Shown here piece after piece: positions 50,879 to 60,295 of a stretch of DNA of 64,000 nucleotides. This stretch comes from Bacillus nitratireducens. Lineage in GTDB: Bacteria > Bacillota > Bacilli > Bacillales > Bacillaceae_G. Where the stretch lies: positions 1-64,000 of the forward strand of contig NZ_MAOC01000026.1 in NCBI RefSeq assembly GCF_001884135.1, read 5' to 3'. The translations under genes were made by a program, and so were the position numbers. Position 1 is the stretch's first letter; each line of letters begins with the position of its first letter. A model generated the notes under the pieces. It was not told the origin of the DNA. It made no database searches and saw only the letters and a program-made list of their open reading frames with translations.

Positions 50879-52129
50879 TTATGTCGTTGTATGATCGGGA
50901 AAATGATCATTTCTAAACTGCCTGGGGGTTAAACCAGTGTATTTTTTAAAGATTTTTATAAAATAACTTTGATCGTTGAAATTCAGCCACATGCTGATGT
51001 CTAAAATCGAATAATTAGTTAAAAGTAATAGTTTTTTTGCTTCGTCAACTCGTTGCCGTTGGATGTATTCACTTAGTGGTGTACCAACCTCTTTTTTAAA
51101 AAGTGAGGATAAGTAATTTGGGCTTAAATGACACAATTGTGCAAGGTGATCAAGTTTGATGTCGTCGTAAAGATGGTCATAAATATAATGTTGACAAGCT
51201 GTAATTGTTGCAGAATATTTTTCTACATTTAATTGGTGCACACGATTGGTAAAGTCCATTATGGCTTCTTCCATTAATTTTAAAATTCCTTTTAAGCTTC
51301 TTAATTCCTCGAGTTGTTGAATATAGAAATCACTTAAGGTAAAGGCTGTTTCATTATTTAAACCACCTTCAATAGCCGCTCTGCAAACAAGAGCAATTCC
51401 AGTTATCATTAAATTTTTTTCACTTCTTAGGCGATTTCGTTTCGATAATAACCCTAATTCCGCCTCACCGACAATAGAGTAATCGAAGATATCCTTTATT
51501 TTATTTATTTGTCCTTTTTTTACATAATCAAGCAAAACTCTTTCATACGAAAGGTTGGAATGGAAAATGAAATTCCTTCTTCCTTTTGAAAGCTCAAGAT
51601 CCGGATGCTCTAATTTAATCATATCAAGGGTCAGCGCTTTATTGTTTTGGGTAACCATCGTTTTATCAAGCTTTTTATGATAGATCAAATAATAAACTAA
51701 TAGACTAATCGTTAAGAATTGTTGATTATCAATAATGGGGATGGAACGATAGTATTCAATGAGTTTCCTTTTATTCAGGTTTCCTTTAAAAGCATCAAGG
51801 ATCTTGCTAATATTTTCATCACATATTTCTGACTCAAGGGTAGGGCCTAAAATAATGGTACCTAAAAATCGGTTCGCTTTTTTTAGATTGACAAAGAAAA
51901 AGCTCAAATTTGAATTTGAAAAGAAGATAGGAAAATCCTTTGAATTCTCTTCGTAAGTATAGACACTGATTTGCTCTTTAAACTGGTTGTAATATGAATG
52001 CCCCTGTAAGTCTCTACTTGAAAATTCGTATTCAATCTCACCAAATTGATTGACATAATAAACAGGTATTTGATGAGCTTCATAAATAAGCTCACATATA
52101 TATTGTAAATCTAGTATAACTATCTCCAT
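50879..52129 (-). CDS. AraC family transcriptional regulator (paralogue A)
   Basis: This 416-residue regulator has an N-terminal sensor half (about 1-300; begins with L-D-L-Q-Y-I-C-E-L-I-Y-E-A-H) and a C-terminal AraC/XylS domain with two helix-turn-helix units: L-A-Q-L-C-H-L-S-P-N-Y-L-S-S-L-F-K-K and S-I-L-D-I-S-M-W-L-N-F-N-D-Q-S-Y-F. It is clearly homologous along its full length to the protein at 55799-57031. It is divergent from the SDR gene at 52277, its likely target. The N-terminal domain has no motif that I can name with confidence. Confidence 0.88.
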   Translation of the reverse strand: MEIVILDLQYICELIYEAHQIPVYYVNQFGEIEYEFSSRDLQGHSYYNQFKEQISVYTYEENSKDFPIFFSNSNLSFFFVNLKKANRFLGTIILGPTLESEICDENISKILDAFKGNLNKRKLIEYYRSIPIIDNQQFLTISLLVYYLIYHKKLDKTMVTQNNKALTLDMIKLEHPDLELSKGRRNFIFHSNLSYERVLLDYVKKGQINKIKDIFDYSIVGEAELGLLSKRNRLRSEKNLMITGIALVCRAAIEGGLNNETAFTLSDFYIQQLEELRSLKGILKLMEEAIMDFTNRVHQLNVEKYSATITACQHYIYDHLYDDIKLDHLAQLCHLSPNYLSSLFKKEVGTPLSEYIQRQRVDEAKKLLLLTNYSILDISMWLNFNDQSYFIKIFKKYTGLTPRQFRNDHFPDHTTT

Positions 52130-52276
52130 ATTTTGTAAACTCCGTTCATTTTTAGAATTAGCTAAATTTTTATAATGCTTAAATAAATACTATTATTCGT
52201 AAGATAATACAATATATCTTTTTATACAAGCAATAAAATGATTGATGTAAGGAATTATTAACAGGGGGGATTAAAC

Positions 52277-53035
52277 ATGGAATTATCAAATAAAATAGCT
52301 GTTATAACTGGTGCGGGAAGTGGAATCGGAAGAGCAAGCAGTTTGAAACTTGCTAGTAACGGTGCAACAGTTGTATTGGTCGATTTCAATCAGGAAACAG
52401 GAGAAGAAACGTTAAAACTTGTGAAAGAACAAGGGGGAGAAGGCATCTTCGTCCAGGCCGATGTCTCGAAAACTGAAGATGTGCAAAACTATGTAAAGAA
52501 AGCAGTCGAAACATATGGACGTATCGACATATTTTTCAACAATGCAGGTGTTATCCAAAAGTTCGCACCTTTCACTTCAATAGAAGAATCCGAATTTGAC
52601 CGCATTATGTCTATCAATGTAAAAGGGGTCTTTCTTGGAATGAAATATGTGTTAAAAGTGATGGAGGAGCAAGGAAGTGGCTCAATTATTAATACAGCTT
52701 CTACTGCAGGGGTTCGTCCTGAACATAGTGTAGCTGCATATTCTGCAAGCAAACATGCGGTTGTAGGCTTAACTAAGGTTGCTGCATTAGAATATACGAA
52801 AAAAGGAATTCGTATTAATGCACTTTGTCCTGGCGGTGTGAAAACAGCATTAACGACAAGTGTGGAAGCTCAATTTGCAAAAGGTGGATACGTTCCAGAA
52901 GAGATTTCCAATATGAGAATGGGTCGTTATGCTGATCCGAAAGAACTCGCTGAAATGGTTGCTTACTTAGCGACAGACAAGGCAAGCTATATGTCCGGTT
53001 CAATTGTTCTTGTAGATGGCGGGCTAACTTTATAG
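52277..53035 (+). CDS. SDR family oxidoreductase
   Basis: This classical short-chain dehydrogenase of 252 residues has T-G-A-G-S-G-I-G (cofactor loop, residues 11-18), aspartate in V-D-F-N that favours NAD(H), N-N-A-G, catalytic serine in N-T-A-S-T-A-G, Y-S-A-S-K, and the C-terminal G-S-I-V-L-V-D-G-G. AGGGGGG lies upstream of the ATG. It stands alone, divergent from an AraC-type regulator. Sugar, sterol or 3-oxoacyl substrates are all possible; none is shown by the sequence. Confidence 0.92.
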   Translation: MELSNKIAVITGAGSGIGRASSLKLASNGATVVLVDFNQETGEETLKLVKEQGGEGIFVQADVSKTEDVQNYVKKAVETYGRIDIFFNNAGVIQKFAPFTSIEESEFDRIMSINVKGVFLGMKYVLKVMEEQGSGSIINTASTAGVRPEHSVAAYSASKHAVVGLTKVAALEYTKKGIRINALCPGGVKTALTTSVEAQFAKGGYVPEEISNMRMGRYADPKELAEMVAYLATDKASYMSGSIVLVDGGLTL

Positions 53036-53477
53036 TCAATAAAAGCATCGAGTAGGGTTTTTCCCATTTTATAATTAGGGGCAGTTATGACTGTCCCTAA
53101 TTTATTTTTTTAAACCTGACTCAATCATTCATGTGTGCTGTTTGTGTTATGTAATGATTTTTCAGCAAGCCTGTCGATGCAGCTGACTCCCTATATGTAA
53201 TTTTGTAAGCAATAATATCGCCGGTATTGTATCGTTAAAATAAAGTTAGAATTCTAATATGCAGCCTGCGAGATGTTTACAATTAATTGTACAACGATTA
53301 TGAGAAGTTAATTGGTTCAATATACGAGTATACATTTTGACAAGAATTTCCCAAAATGTAATTTAATATCTTGCAAAATTATTATTGTGATACAATTAAA
53401 AGTGAAGATCATAGTGAAAATATTATATATTTAATATATTGAAACAAAACAGTGAATATAAGGGGAGTTACAAATTT
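53036..53477. other. 442-nt intergenic region
   Basis: It holds the SDR terminator (53073-53103) and then about 370 nt. On the minus strand 53121-53231 is open and coding-like (D-I-I-A-Y-K-I-T-Y-R-E-S) but has no start codon. The promoter of the SLH protein should lie in the last 120 nt, where several TTGACA- and TACAAT-like sequences occur (about 53338 and 53392) without clean spacing. Confidence 0.4.
53073..53110 (+). terminator. Terminator of the SDR gene
   Basis: AATTAGGGGCAG pairs with CTGTCCCTAATT (one mismatch), then T-rich tail. Confidence 0.85.
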
Positions 53478-55643
53478 ATGAACAGCACTAAAATTACTAT
53501 AGCTGGACTTGTAATATTTACAACTCTAGCAATACCGACGTCATCTTTTGCAGAACACGAAAAACAAAAGCAAGATGCAATTCAAAATCAAGTTAAAGAG
53601 TATAGTGATAATCAATCTGCTGTGATTATTTCTCCAAAAGAACAATCAAAGACACAAACAAATAACAATGCAGTTAATTCCACGAGCAAAGGTTCCGATA
53701 GTCAAAATCATGATAATAATGCTCTCAACAAAGAGATAAAAAATAATATAGAGAGTCCTCATAACAATAGTAATAATACGCAAGTAAAGGTAGAGGATAA
53801 GATAGAGGAAAATAGCACGGATACAATTAAAGATAATGATAAAATTATACATGATGAAACACAGCAAGAAATCCTACAAAATTCAAAACTTGAAAGTGCT
53901 CAACAACATATTGATAATAATGAAACACCTGAAGTAAATGAGGAAAGTAAAGAAAATGATATAAAAATAAATAATACGTATCGAAACATAACACCACCCA
54001 ATTTTACTGATGTACCAAACTGGGCAAAAGACGCAGTTAACTATTTAGTAGGTAGAGGTGTGATAAACGGTTATCCAGACGGAAGATTCGCACCGTATGA
54101 TACACTTACACGTGCCCAAGCAGCAACGATAATAGCAAAGTCGTTAGGATTGCATATAGATCCATCAGCAAAACCTTCTTTTGATGATTCGCAAAATAAT
54201 TGGGCTACACCTTATATTGCAGCAGTTGAAAAAGCTGGTGTAATTGTTGGTGACGGCAAAGGTAAATACAACCCGGATGGAGAAATCACTCGAGCTTCAA
54301 TGGCAAGTATTTTAGTGAAAGCGTATAACTTGGGTAAAGATATGAATAATTCTAATTTCCCAACTGCTTTTCCTGATTTAAAGGAGCATTGGGGAGAAGA
54401 ATACGCTAATATACTAGTTGCCTACGGTATTTCTAACGGGATTGATGATTCGAGTTGGTTACCTAATAAATCAGTTACACGAGCTGAAGGAGCGCAATTT
54501 GTTGCAAATGTAGAAAGAAATACTGGAATAAAGGTAAAAAAAGAATATATAAATAGAGAATTCTATACTTATAATGCACCATCATTGTCATCTGGGATTA
54601 CGGGTTCATACGGACCACAAATAATGAATATTTATGAAGAAAAAGGAAATTGGATTAAAGTGGCTACACACCTTGGTCTTCGTTGGATGCCTAGAAATGA
54701 AATTACTAGTACAATAGATAGAAATTTTGTTACATTTGACCAGCCTTCTCGTAGTGCGAGCGCTTTAGGTACATGGGGGCCTCAACCAGTAACTGTAGTA
54801 GAAGAACGTGGTAGCTGGATACGAATCAAAACGTATTTAGGTTTGCAATGGGTAGATAAAAAGCCGGAAAATCAGTACATTTCAAAAGTATTTTTTGCAT
54901 ACGATGAACCAAATTATTCTTCCCGTGTTTCATTTAAATACGCACCACAGAATGTGGTAGTTGAACAAGAAATGCACAATGGGTGGAGCAGAGTCCAAAC
55001 AGGAAATGGGTTGAAATGGGTGAATATCAATAATATTAATGCTCAAAAAGTTGTTTTAGATGTACCAGCCCATCGCCAACTTCCTGAGTTATACAACGGA
55101 TGTGAAGTAGTTTCATTGCAAATGTTGATAGAATACAATAATGGTATTGCTTTAAATAAAGTAAATTTCGCATACGAAATGCCTTTTGACCGCACACCTA
55201 TACAAAGAGATAAAAATAAAAAAATCATAGTATGGGGTGACCCTGATGTCGGATTTGTAGGAAATGTAACTGGCAAGGGCGCACCTGGATTTGCCATTAA
55301 CCCAGGACCATTAAAAACATTGCTAGACAGGTATGCCCGTGGAACTAACTTAACAGGACAAAGTTTTTCTGTACTTGAAAATTACGTTAGAAATGGGAAA
55401 CCGGTAGTAGCATGGATTACTGAAGACCTTACATATCCTGAATCTCCTACTGTTTGGAAAACTCCAAAAGGGAAAACAATATATGCAAGAATGAATACCC
55501 ATGCAGTTACTATAACAGGCGTGGATGCAAATAGCGTTTACTATAACGATCCAATTACAGGCCAAAAAAATGCACGCGCTGATAAAGAATGGTTTACTAA
55601 TATATATAATCAAATGGGAAATAAAGCATTAAGTATCGATTAG
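53478..55643 (+). CDS. Surface protein: SLH repeats, SH3-like repeats, C39-like peptidase domain
   Basis: This exported protein of about 721 residues has a signal peptide (cleavage probably after S-S-F-A), then a long asparagine-, serine- and acid-rich linker to about residue 160. Three SLH motifs follow (about 165-340; F-T-D-V-P-N-W-A-K-D-A-V, G-V-I-N-G-Y-P-D-G-R-F, L-T-R-A-Q-A-A) for binding pyruvylated cell-wall polymer. Next are three SH3b-like repeats (about 355-540; Y-N-A-P-S, F-D-Q-P-S and Y-D-E-P-N units). The C39-type peptidase fold at the end has cysteine in N-G-C-E-V-V-S, histidine in N-T-H-A-V-T, and aspartate in Y-Y-N-D-P. The start at 53478 follows AGGGGAG. Probable S-layer-associated cysteine protease or amidase; the target is unknown. 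Confidence 0.88.
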   Translation: MNSTKITIAGLVIFTTLAIPTSSFAEHEKQKQDAIQNQVKEYSDNQSAVIISPKEQSKTQTNNNAVNSTSKGSDSQNHDNNALNKEIKNNIESPHNNSNNTQVKVEDKIEENSTDTIKDNDKIIHDETQQEILQNSKLESAQQHIDNNETPEVNEESKENDIKINNTYRNITPPNFTDVPNWAKDAVNYLVGRGVINGYPDGRFAPYDTLTRAQAATIIAKSLGLHIDPSAKPSFDDSQNNWATPYIAAVEKAGVIVGDGKGKYNPDGEITRASMASILVKAYNLGKDMNNSNFPTAFPDLKEHWGEEYANILVAYGISNGIDDSSWLPNKSVTRAEGAQFVANVERNTGIKVKKEYINREFYTYNAPSLSSGITGSYGPQIMNIYEEKGNWIKVATHLGLRWMPRNEITSTIDRNFVTFDQPSRSASALGTWGPQPVTVVEERGSWIRIKTYLGLQWVDKKPENQYISKVFFAYDEPNYSSRVSFKYAPQNVVVEQEMHNGWSRVQTGNGLKWVNINNINAQKVVLDVPAHRQLPELYNGCEVVSLQMLIEYNNGIALNKVNFAYEMPFDRTPIQRDKNKKIIVWGDPDVGFVGNVTGKGAPGFAINPGPLKTLLDRYARGTNLTGQSFSVLENYVRNGKPVVAWITEDLTYPESPTVWKTPKGKTIYARMNTHAVTITGVDANSVYYNDPITGQKNARADKEWFTNIYNQMGNKALSID

Positions 55644-55694
55644 ATTTCGATTTAAAGTATTAGAAATATATTTTCGTTAAATTATTACAGAAAT

Positions 55695-55727
55695 AAAAAT
55701 CCCCTCAAAGTGAAGGGGATTTTTATT
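55695..55727. terminator. Terminator between the SLH protein gene and AraC paralogue B
   Basis: AAAAATCCCCT pairs with AGGGGATTTTT around a short loop, with A and T runs on both sides. Confidence 0.9.
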
Positions 55728-55798
55728 AATAATATAAAGCAACTAACTAAATCTATTGGTCGAACGAAGGAAGACTGCTCTTAGTAGTACGATAAACA

Positions 55799-57031
55799 TT
55801 AAAAACATCCATTTTTAAATTGTTTAGGTGAAACACCAGTATGTTTTTTGAAGACCTTTGTAAAATGGCTCTGATCATGGAAATTTAATAATGTAGAAAT
55901 TTCAGATATAGAATGTCTCGTATAAGTCATTAAACTTTTTGACTCATCAATCTTAGCGCGCTGTATATATTCGCCTAGTGAAATTCCAATTTCTTTTTTG
56001 AAAAGGGAAGATAGATAACTAGGATTTAATGCGACTATTTCGGCTAGATGGGATAGCGTGATTTCTTCATAAAGATGAGTAAATATATAATTTTGACATA
56101 CGTTTATAGGTTTTGAATGTTTTTGCATCGTCCCATTTTTAACTCGTTCTGAGAACTCAAGTAAAGCATTCTCCAAAAATGGAGAAATGGCTTCACTTTT
56201 ATTTATTTCTTCGAGTTTTTGAATAAATAAATCACTGAGGGTATATGCGATTTCAGGGAATAGTCCACCATCTATAGCTGATCTAGTCGCAAGTGTAATT
56301 GCGGCGATGGCAGAATTTTTCTGGCTTCGCAAATGACTTGTTTTTGACAACACCCCAAGATCCCCTGATTCAGGCAATTTCTTTAGATTTTTAATTAAAT
56401 CATCCTTTTTCCCCAGCTTAATACACTCGAAAATTTCCCTTTCAATTAGTGGATCGATATGAGTTAATGTACTTTGACGTTGCTCTGATATTTGTACGTC
56501 AGGCTGCTCTATTTCAAATTCTGCCTTTTTTACAAGTATATTTTTTTGCAGAATATCAGCAATGTCTAATTTTTGTTGATACAGCATGTAATAAAGAACC
56601 ATACTCACATTTAAAAAATTCAAATTACTTAAGATGGGGAGAGAATGATAATATCGAATCATTTTCTCTTTGTCTATTTTTAGTTGAAGATCATTAATGA
56701 GTCCTTTAATTGAAGTTTCTGATAACCTGGAATAAAGGACTGGTCCAACGATGATATTCCCACTCAGTTGATCGTTTAAACGCAAGTTAATTGAGAAAAA
56801 ATTTTCAAGAAAAGAAGTCTCTTCAAGTACCGGAAAAGTATAGGGAGGATTGTCCCTAAATACTTGGTTAAGCAACTCCTCTTTTGAAGAATACAAAGGG
56901 TTATGCTGAAAATTTGGAGAGATTTCAAATGCTAAATTTCCTTTGTCATCAATGAAAAAGATAGGTGTTTTATGTATGTCAAAGACTAGCTTACAAATAT
57001 AATATAAATCTTCTAGTTTGGAGCAATTCAT
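55799..57031 (-). CDS. AraC family transcriptional regulator (paralogue B)
   Basis: This 410-residue regulator is homologous over its whole length to the one at 50879-52129: start L-E-D-L-Y-Y-I-C-K-L-V-F-D-I-H, middle G-V-L-S-K-T-S-H-L-R-S-Q-K-N-S, HTH units L-A-E-I-V-A-L-N-P-S-Y-L-S-S-L-F-K-K and S-I-S-E-I-S-T-L-L-N-F-H-D-Q-S-H-F. It is divergent from the GH3 beta-glucosidase gene. A near-perfect 22-bp direct repeat lies on both sides of the intergenic region (57057 and 57167), probably its operators, so it likely activates the glucosidase gene and controls itself. Confidence 0.9.
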   Translation of the reverse strand: MNCSKLEDLYYICKLVFDIHKTPIFFIDDKGNLAFEISPNFQHNPLYSSKEELLNQVFRDNPPYTFPVLEETSFLENFFSINLRLNDQLSGNIIVGPVLYSRLSETSIKGLINDLQLKIDKEKMIRYYHSLPILSNLNFLNVSMVLYYMLYQQKLDIADILQKNILVKKAEFEIEQPDVQISEQRQSTLTHIDPLIEREIFECIKLGKKDDLIKNLKKLPESGDLGVLSKTSHLRSQKNSAIAAITLATRSAIDGGLFPEIAYTLSDLFIQKLEEINKSEAISPFLENALLEFSERVKNGTMQKHSKPINVCQNYIFTHLYEEITLSHLAEIVALNPSYLSSLFKKEIGISLGEYIQRAKIDESKSLMTYTRHSISEISTLLNFHDQSHFTKVFKKHTGVSPKQFKNGCF

Positions 57032-57056
57032 TATTTTAACCTCTATTCATTAAACA

Positions 57057-57188
57057 TTAGCCAATATATTTACAAGTAAAAGGCAACATAAAATCCTCTC
57101 TTAAGCAATGGTTTCACAATAAGAGGGTACATCTTATGTTACTCTGCAAAGTAATCATAAATATAATAAGCCAAAATTTTTACAAGTA
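57057..57188. promoter_or_regulatory. Paired 22-bp direct repeat, likely AraC paralogue B operators
   Basis: The 22-mers at 57057-57078 and 57167-57188 agree at 19 positions. Both contain AGCCAA, a T/A-rich centre and TTTACAAGTA, in the same orientation and 110 bp apart. The first lies 26 bp upstream of the AraC start codon, the second about 60 bp before the expected start of GH3 transcription. A related sequence with one missing base lies at 52158-52179 in front of paralogue A. Spacing suits activation plus DNA looping, as in the arabinose system. Confidence 0.65.
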
Positions 57189-57226
57189 TTCTAAAGAATA
57201 TACCATAATATCTAAAAAATAATAAC

Positions 57227-57253
57227 TATAATGACATTAAGAAAGCGTTTACT
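57227..57253 (+). promoter_or_regulatory. GH3 promoter -10 and CcpA cre site
   Basis: TATAAT at 57227-57232 with no good -35, consistent with an activator-dependent promoter. AGAAAGCGTTTACT at 57240-57253 agrees with the cre consensus TGAAARCGYTTWCN in 12 or 13 of 14 positions and covers the expected transcription start, so carbon catabolite repression by CcpA is likely. Confidence 0.75.
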
Positions 57254-57277
57254 TAATTGTTTTTTAGGAGGGCTATC

Positions 57278-59566
57278 ATGAAAAGAGATATTAAGAAAAT
57301 CATTTCACAAATGACGTTAGAAGAAAAGGCAAGTCTATGTTCTGGATTAGACTTTTGGAATACAAAAGGGATTGAGCGATTAGGAATTCCTTCTATTATG
57401 GTAACTGATGGACCACATGGGCTTAGAAAACAAGCAGAGGGAGCAGATCACTTAGGGATTTATAACAGTATTCCATCGACTTGTTTCCCATCAGCAGTAG
57501 GGTTAGCAAGTACATGGAATAAAGACTTAATAAATCAAGTAGGAGTTGCATTAGGAGAAGAATGTCAGGCTGAAAATGTAGGTGTTCTCCTTGGACCAGG
57601 TGCAAACATAAAACGTTCGCCGCTATGCGGAAGAAACTTTGAGTACTTTTCAGAGGACCCGTATTTATCATCTCAAATGGCTGCAAACCATGTGAAAGGC
57701 GTACAAAGTCAAGGGATTGGAACGTCATTAAAACATTTCGCTGCTAATAATCAGGAGCACCGCAGAATGTCTGTAGATGCAATTGTTGATGAAAGAACTT
57801 TGCGTGAAATCTATCTTGCTAGCTTTGAGGATGTCATTAAGGAAGCACAGCCTTGGACAGTGATGAGTGCTTACAACAAGATAAATGGTGAATATGCTTC
57901 GGAAAATAACTATTTATTAAATGATATTTTAAAAGATGAATGGGGATTTGAAGGTTTTGTCGTTTCTGATTGGGGTGCAGTAAATGAGCGTGTTGCAAGT
58001 TTAGCGAATGGCTTGGAGTTAGAAATGCCTTCAAGCTTTGGAATTGGTGAGAAGAAGATTGTTGATGCAGTTAATGGTGGTGAGCTATCTGTAGAAAAGC
58101 TTGATCAAACTGTAGAGCGTCTTCTTAACATTATTTTTAAAGCAGTGGATAACCAATTAGAAAACGCTGTGTATAGTAAGGACGCACATCATCAGCTTGC
58201 TAGAGAAGTTGCTAGTGAAAGTATGGTTATGTTAAAAAATGAAGATTCCATCCTTCCGCTGAAAAAAGAGGGGACAGTAGCGATAATTGGAGAATTTGCA
58301 AAGCAACCACGTTATCAAGGCGGCGGAAGCTCTCATATTAATCCAACAAAGCTTGAAAGTATTCTCGAAGAAATCGAAATGGTATCAGGTGAAAAAACAA
58401 ACATATTATTTGAACAAGGCTATAATCTTGCAAGCGATGATGTAGATGAAAACATGATTAATGAAGCAAAAAAGATTGCAGAAAGCGCAGATACAGTGGT
58501 CCTTTTTGTTGGACTTCCAGATCGTTATGAGTCAGAAGGTTTTGATCGAAAGCATTTACAGATGCCAGAAAATCACGTGCAATTAATTGAGGCTATTGCT
58601 GAAGTTCAAAGTAATATCGTTGTAGTTTTAAGTAATGGTGCTCCAATTGAAATGCCATGGATAGGTAAAGTAAAAGGAATACTTGAAGGCTATTTAGGTG
58701 GACAAGCATTAGGCGGAGCAATTGCTGATTTATTATTTGGTGATGCGAATCCAAGCGGGAAATTAGCAGAAACATTCCCGAAAGTTTTAAGCGATAATCC
58801 TTCTTACTTAAACTTCCCTGGTGAAGGTGACAAAGTAGAATACAAAGAAGGTGTCTTCGTCGGATACCGTTATTACGATAAAAAAAATGTTGAACCATTG
58901 TTCCCATTTGGTTTTGGGTTAAGCTATACAAACTTTGAGTATAGTAATCTTTCAGTAGATAAGAAAGAAATAAAGGATACGGAGACAGTTTCTGTAACTG
59001 TAAACGTGAAAAATATTGGTAGTACGGTAGGGAAAGAAATTGTTCAACTCTATATAAAAGATGTTGAAAGTACTATGATTCGTCCTGAAAAAGAATTAAA
59101 AGGATTTGAAAAAGTAGAATTGCAGCCGGGAGAAGAAAAAACGGTTAACTTTACTTTAAATAAAAGATCATTTGCTTATTATAATGTTGAATTGAAGGAC
59201 TGGCATGTTGAAACAGGTGAATTTGAGATTTTAGTAGGTAAGTCTTCAAGAGAGATCGTTTTACAAGATAACATGTATGTTCAATCAACGACTATAATTC
59301 AAAAAACAGTGCATCGTAATACTTTGCTAGGAGACATATTTGCAGACCCAATTTTAGCACCAATTGCAAAAGGGCTTATGGAAAAAGCATTAAAAGATAG
59401 CCCGTTTGGTAGTATGGCTGAAGGGGATAGTGATGTCTCTGAAATGATGGATGCTATGCTGAACTATATGCCATTACGAGCATTAGTAAACTTTAGCGCA
59501 GGTGCTTTTACAGAAGAAATGTTGAGTAAAATTATTGGGACTTTGAACGATGCGCAGATGAATTGA
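57278..59566 (+). CDS. Glycoside hydrolase family 3 beta-glucosidase
   Basis: This 762-residue GH3 enzyme has the N-terminal barrel (K-H-F-A-A-N-N-Q-E, and the nucleophile aspartate in G-F-V-V-S-D-W-G-A), the middle alpha/beta sandwich ([16 protein letters not shown]), and the C-terminal fibronectin III-like domain (I-V-Q-L-Y-I-K-D-V). No signal peptide, so cytoplasmic. The start is ATG 57278 after TTAGGAGGG; a TTG at 57257 in the same frame is upstream of this ribosome binding site. After the FnIII domain it has an extra C-terminal segment of about 80 residues seen in some Clostridium and Bacillus members. Controlled by the divergent AraC protein and CcpA. Confidence 0.92.
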   Translation: MKRDIKKIISQMTLEEKASLCSGLDFWNTKGIERLGIPSIMVTDGPHGLRKQAEGADHLGIYNSIPSTCFPSAVGLASTWNKDLINQVGVALGEECQAENVGVLLGPGANIKRSPLCGRNFEYFSEDPYLSSQMAANHVKGVQSQGIGTSLKHFAANNQEHRRMSVDAIVDERTLREIYLASFEDVIKEAQPWTVMSAYNKINGEYASENNYLLNDILKDEWGFEGFVVSDWGAVNERVASLANGLELEMPSSFGIGEKKIVDAVNGGELSVEKLDQTVERLLNIIFKAVDNQLENAVYSKDAHHQLAREVASESMVMLKNEDSILPLKKEGTVAIIGEFAKQPRYQGGGSSHINPTKLESILEEIEMVSGEKTNILFEQGYNLASDDVDENMINEAKKIAESADTVVLFVGLPDRYESEGFDRKHLQMPENHVQLIEAIAEVQSNIVVVLSNGAPIEMPWIGKVKGILEGYLGGQALGGAIADLLFGDANPSGKLAETFPKVLSDNPSYLNFPGEGDKVEYKEGVFVGYRYYDKKNVEPLFPFGFGLSYTNFEYSNLSVDKKEIKDTETVSVTVNVKNIGSTVGKEIVQLYIKDVESTMIRPEKELKGFEKVELQPGEEKTVNFTLNKRSFAYYNVELKDWHVETGEFEILVGKSSREIVLQDNMYVQSTTIIQKTVHRNTLLGDIFADPILAPIAKGLMEKALKDSPFGSMAEGDSDVSEMMDAMLNYMPLRALVNFSAGAFTEEMLSKIIGTLNDAQMN

Positions 59567-59587
59567 TAAGTATGAATGAACTTTTTA

Positions 59588-59692
59588 TCACATATTAATG
59601 GCCCGGAAATGCCCGATTGGTTTGGGTTAATAATCAGTGGGGGATGGACAAAATCCCACTGATTTAAGTTTTATGTAGGACGTTTCTCCAAC
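59588..59692. repeat. Hairpin-containing intergenic sequence, possible B. cereus-group repeat
   Basis: AATCAGTGGG (59629-59638) pairs with the CCCACTGATT arm ending at 59665, preceded by a GGCCCGG/GCCCGATTGG segment and followed by GTAGGACGTTTCTCCAAC. I recall similar hairpins recurring downstream of genes in B. cereus-group chromosomes (bcr-type repeats), but cannot verify this here. It may simply be a first terminator. Confidence 0.35.
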
Positions 59693-59736
59693 AAAAAAAG
59701 AAAATGAGAGTTAGAATCTCATTTTCTTTTTTTTGT
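59693..59736. terminator. Bidirectional terminator between GH3 and DinB genes
   Basis: AAAGAAAATGAGA pairs with TCTCATTTTCTTT, with long A and T tracts on the sides. Confidence 0.92.
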
Positions 59737-59790
59737 ACTTATGCTGCTAAATATAGAAGCATTCGCTTGTCTATCATCTTTAATCATCAC

Positions 59791-60282
59791 TTATAAATAT
59801 GAACGATGAGCTGGCCATGAACCTTGGAGTTTACGAAGTTGTATAATTTGTCCTGTATGATAAGCATCGTGCAAAAGGATATTCATATATTGTTGCCAAA
59901 CAGGTAGAGAAGGACTTGGTTGATCCAGTTCTGCTTCTTGAAGGGATGTTAATGAAGATTGTAAGGCAGCATGTACTTGAAGCGTTCGCTTCACTGTTTG
60001 CTGCCAAGCATCCTCATCATTAGGTCCACCTTGGACAAACGTGTCATCATTATTTTGTGGAGCAACAAATGTGTCATCTTGATGTAAGCGAGAAAGTAAG
60101 CGCTCTTTAAAGGTTAGTAAATGGTTTGCATTTTCCCAAATCGTATTACTGGCCTTTCCTTCTGGTTGCCAACATGCTTGTGCAGCGGTAAGATTCTTTA
60201 ACGCTTCTGATATCGGTGGGTACCATTCTTCATCGTAAAAAACTTGTTTGACTCCATTTTGCAATATTTCTTTTTTACCCAT
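59791..60282 (-). CDS. DinB family protein
   Basis: This 163-residue four-helix DinB-like protein has the pattern W-E-N-A-N-H-L-L-T-F (first histidine region, about residue 50) and H-D-A-Y-H-T-G-Q-I (about residue 140), which would bind a divalent metal. The start at 60282 follows AAGGAGG; the frame continues upstream as part of a possible decayed gene. DinB proteins are thought to be metal- and thiol-dependent transferases; no substrate is suggested by the neighbours. It is a distant fold relative of the protein at 9632. Confidence 0.86.
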   Translation of the reverse strand: MGKKEILQNGVKQVFYDEEWYPPISEALKNLTAAQACWQPEGKASNTIWENANHLLTFKERLLSRLHQDDTFVAPQNNDDTFVQGGPNDEDAWQQTVKRTLQVHAALQSSLTSLQEAELDQPSPSLPVWQQYMNILLHDAYHTGQIIQLRKLQGSWPAHRSYL

Positions 60283-60295
60283 CCATATAGCCTCC

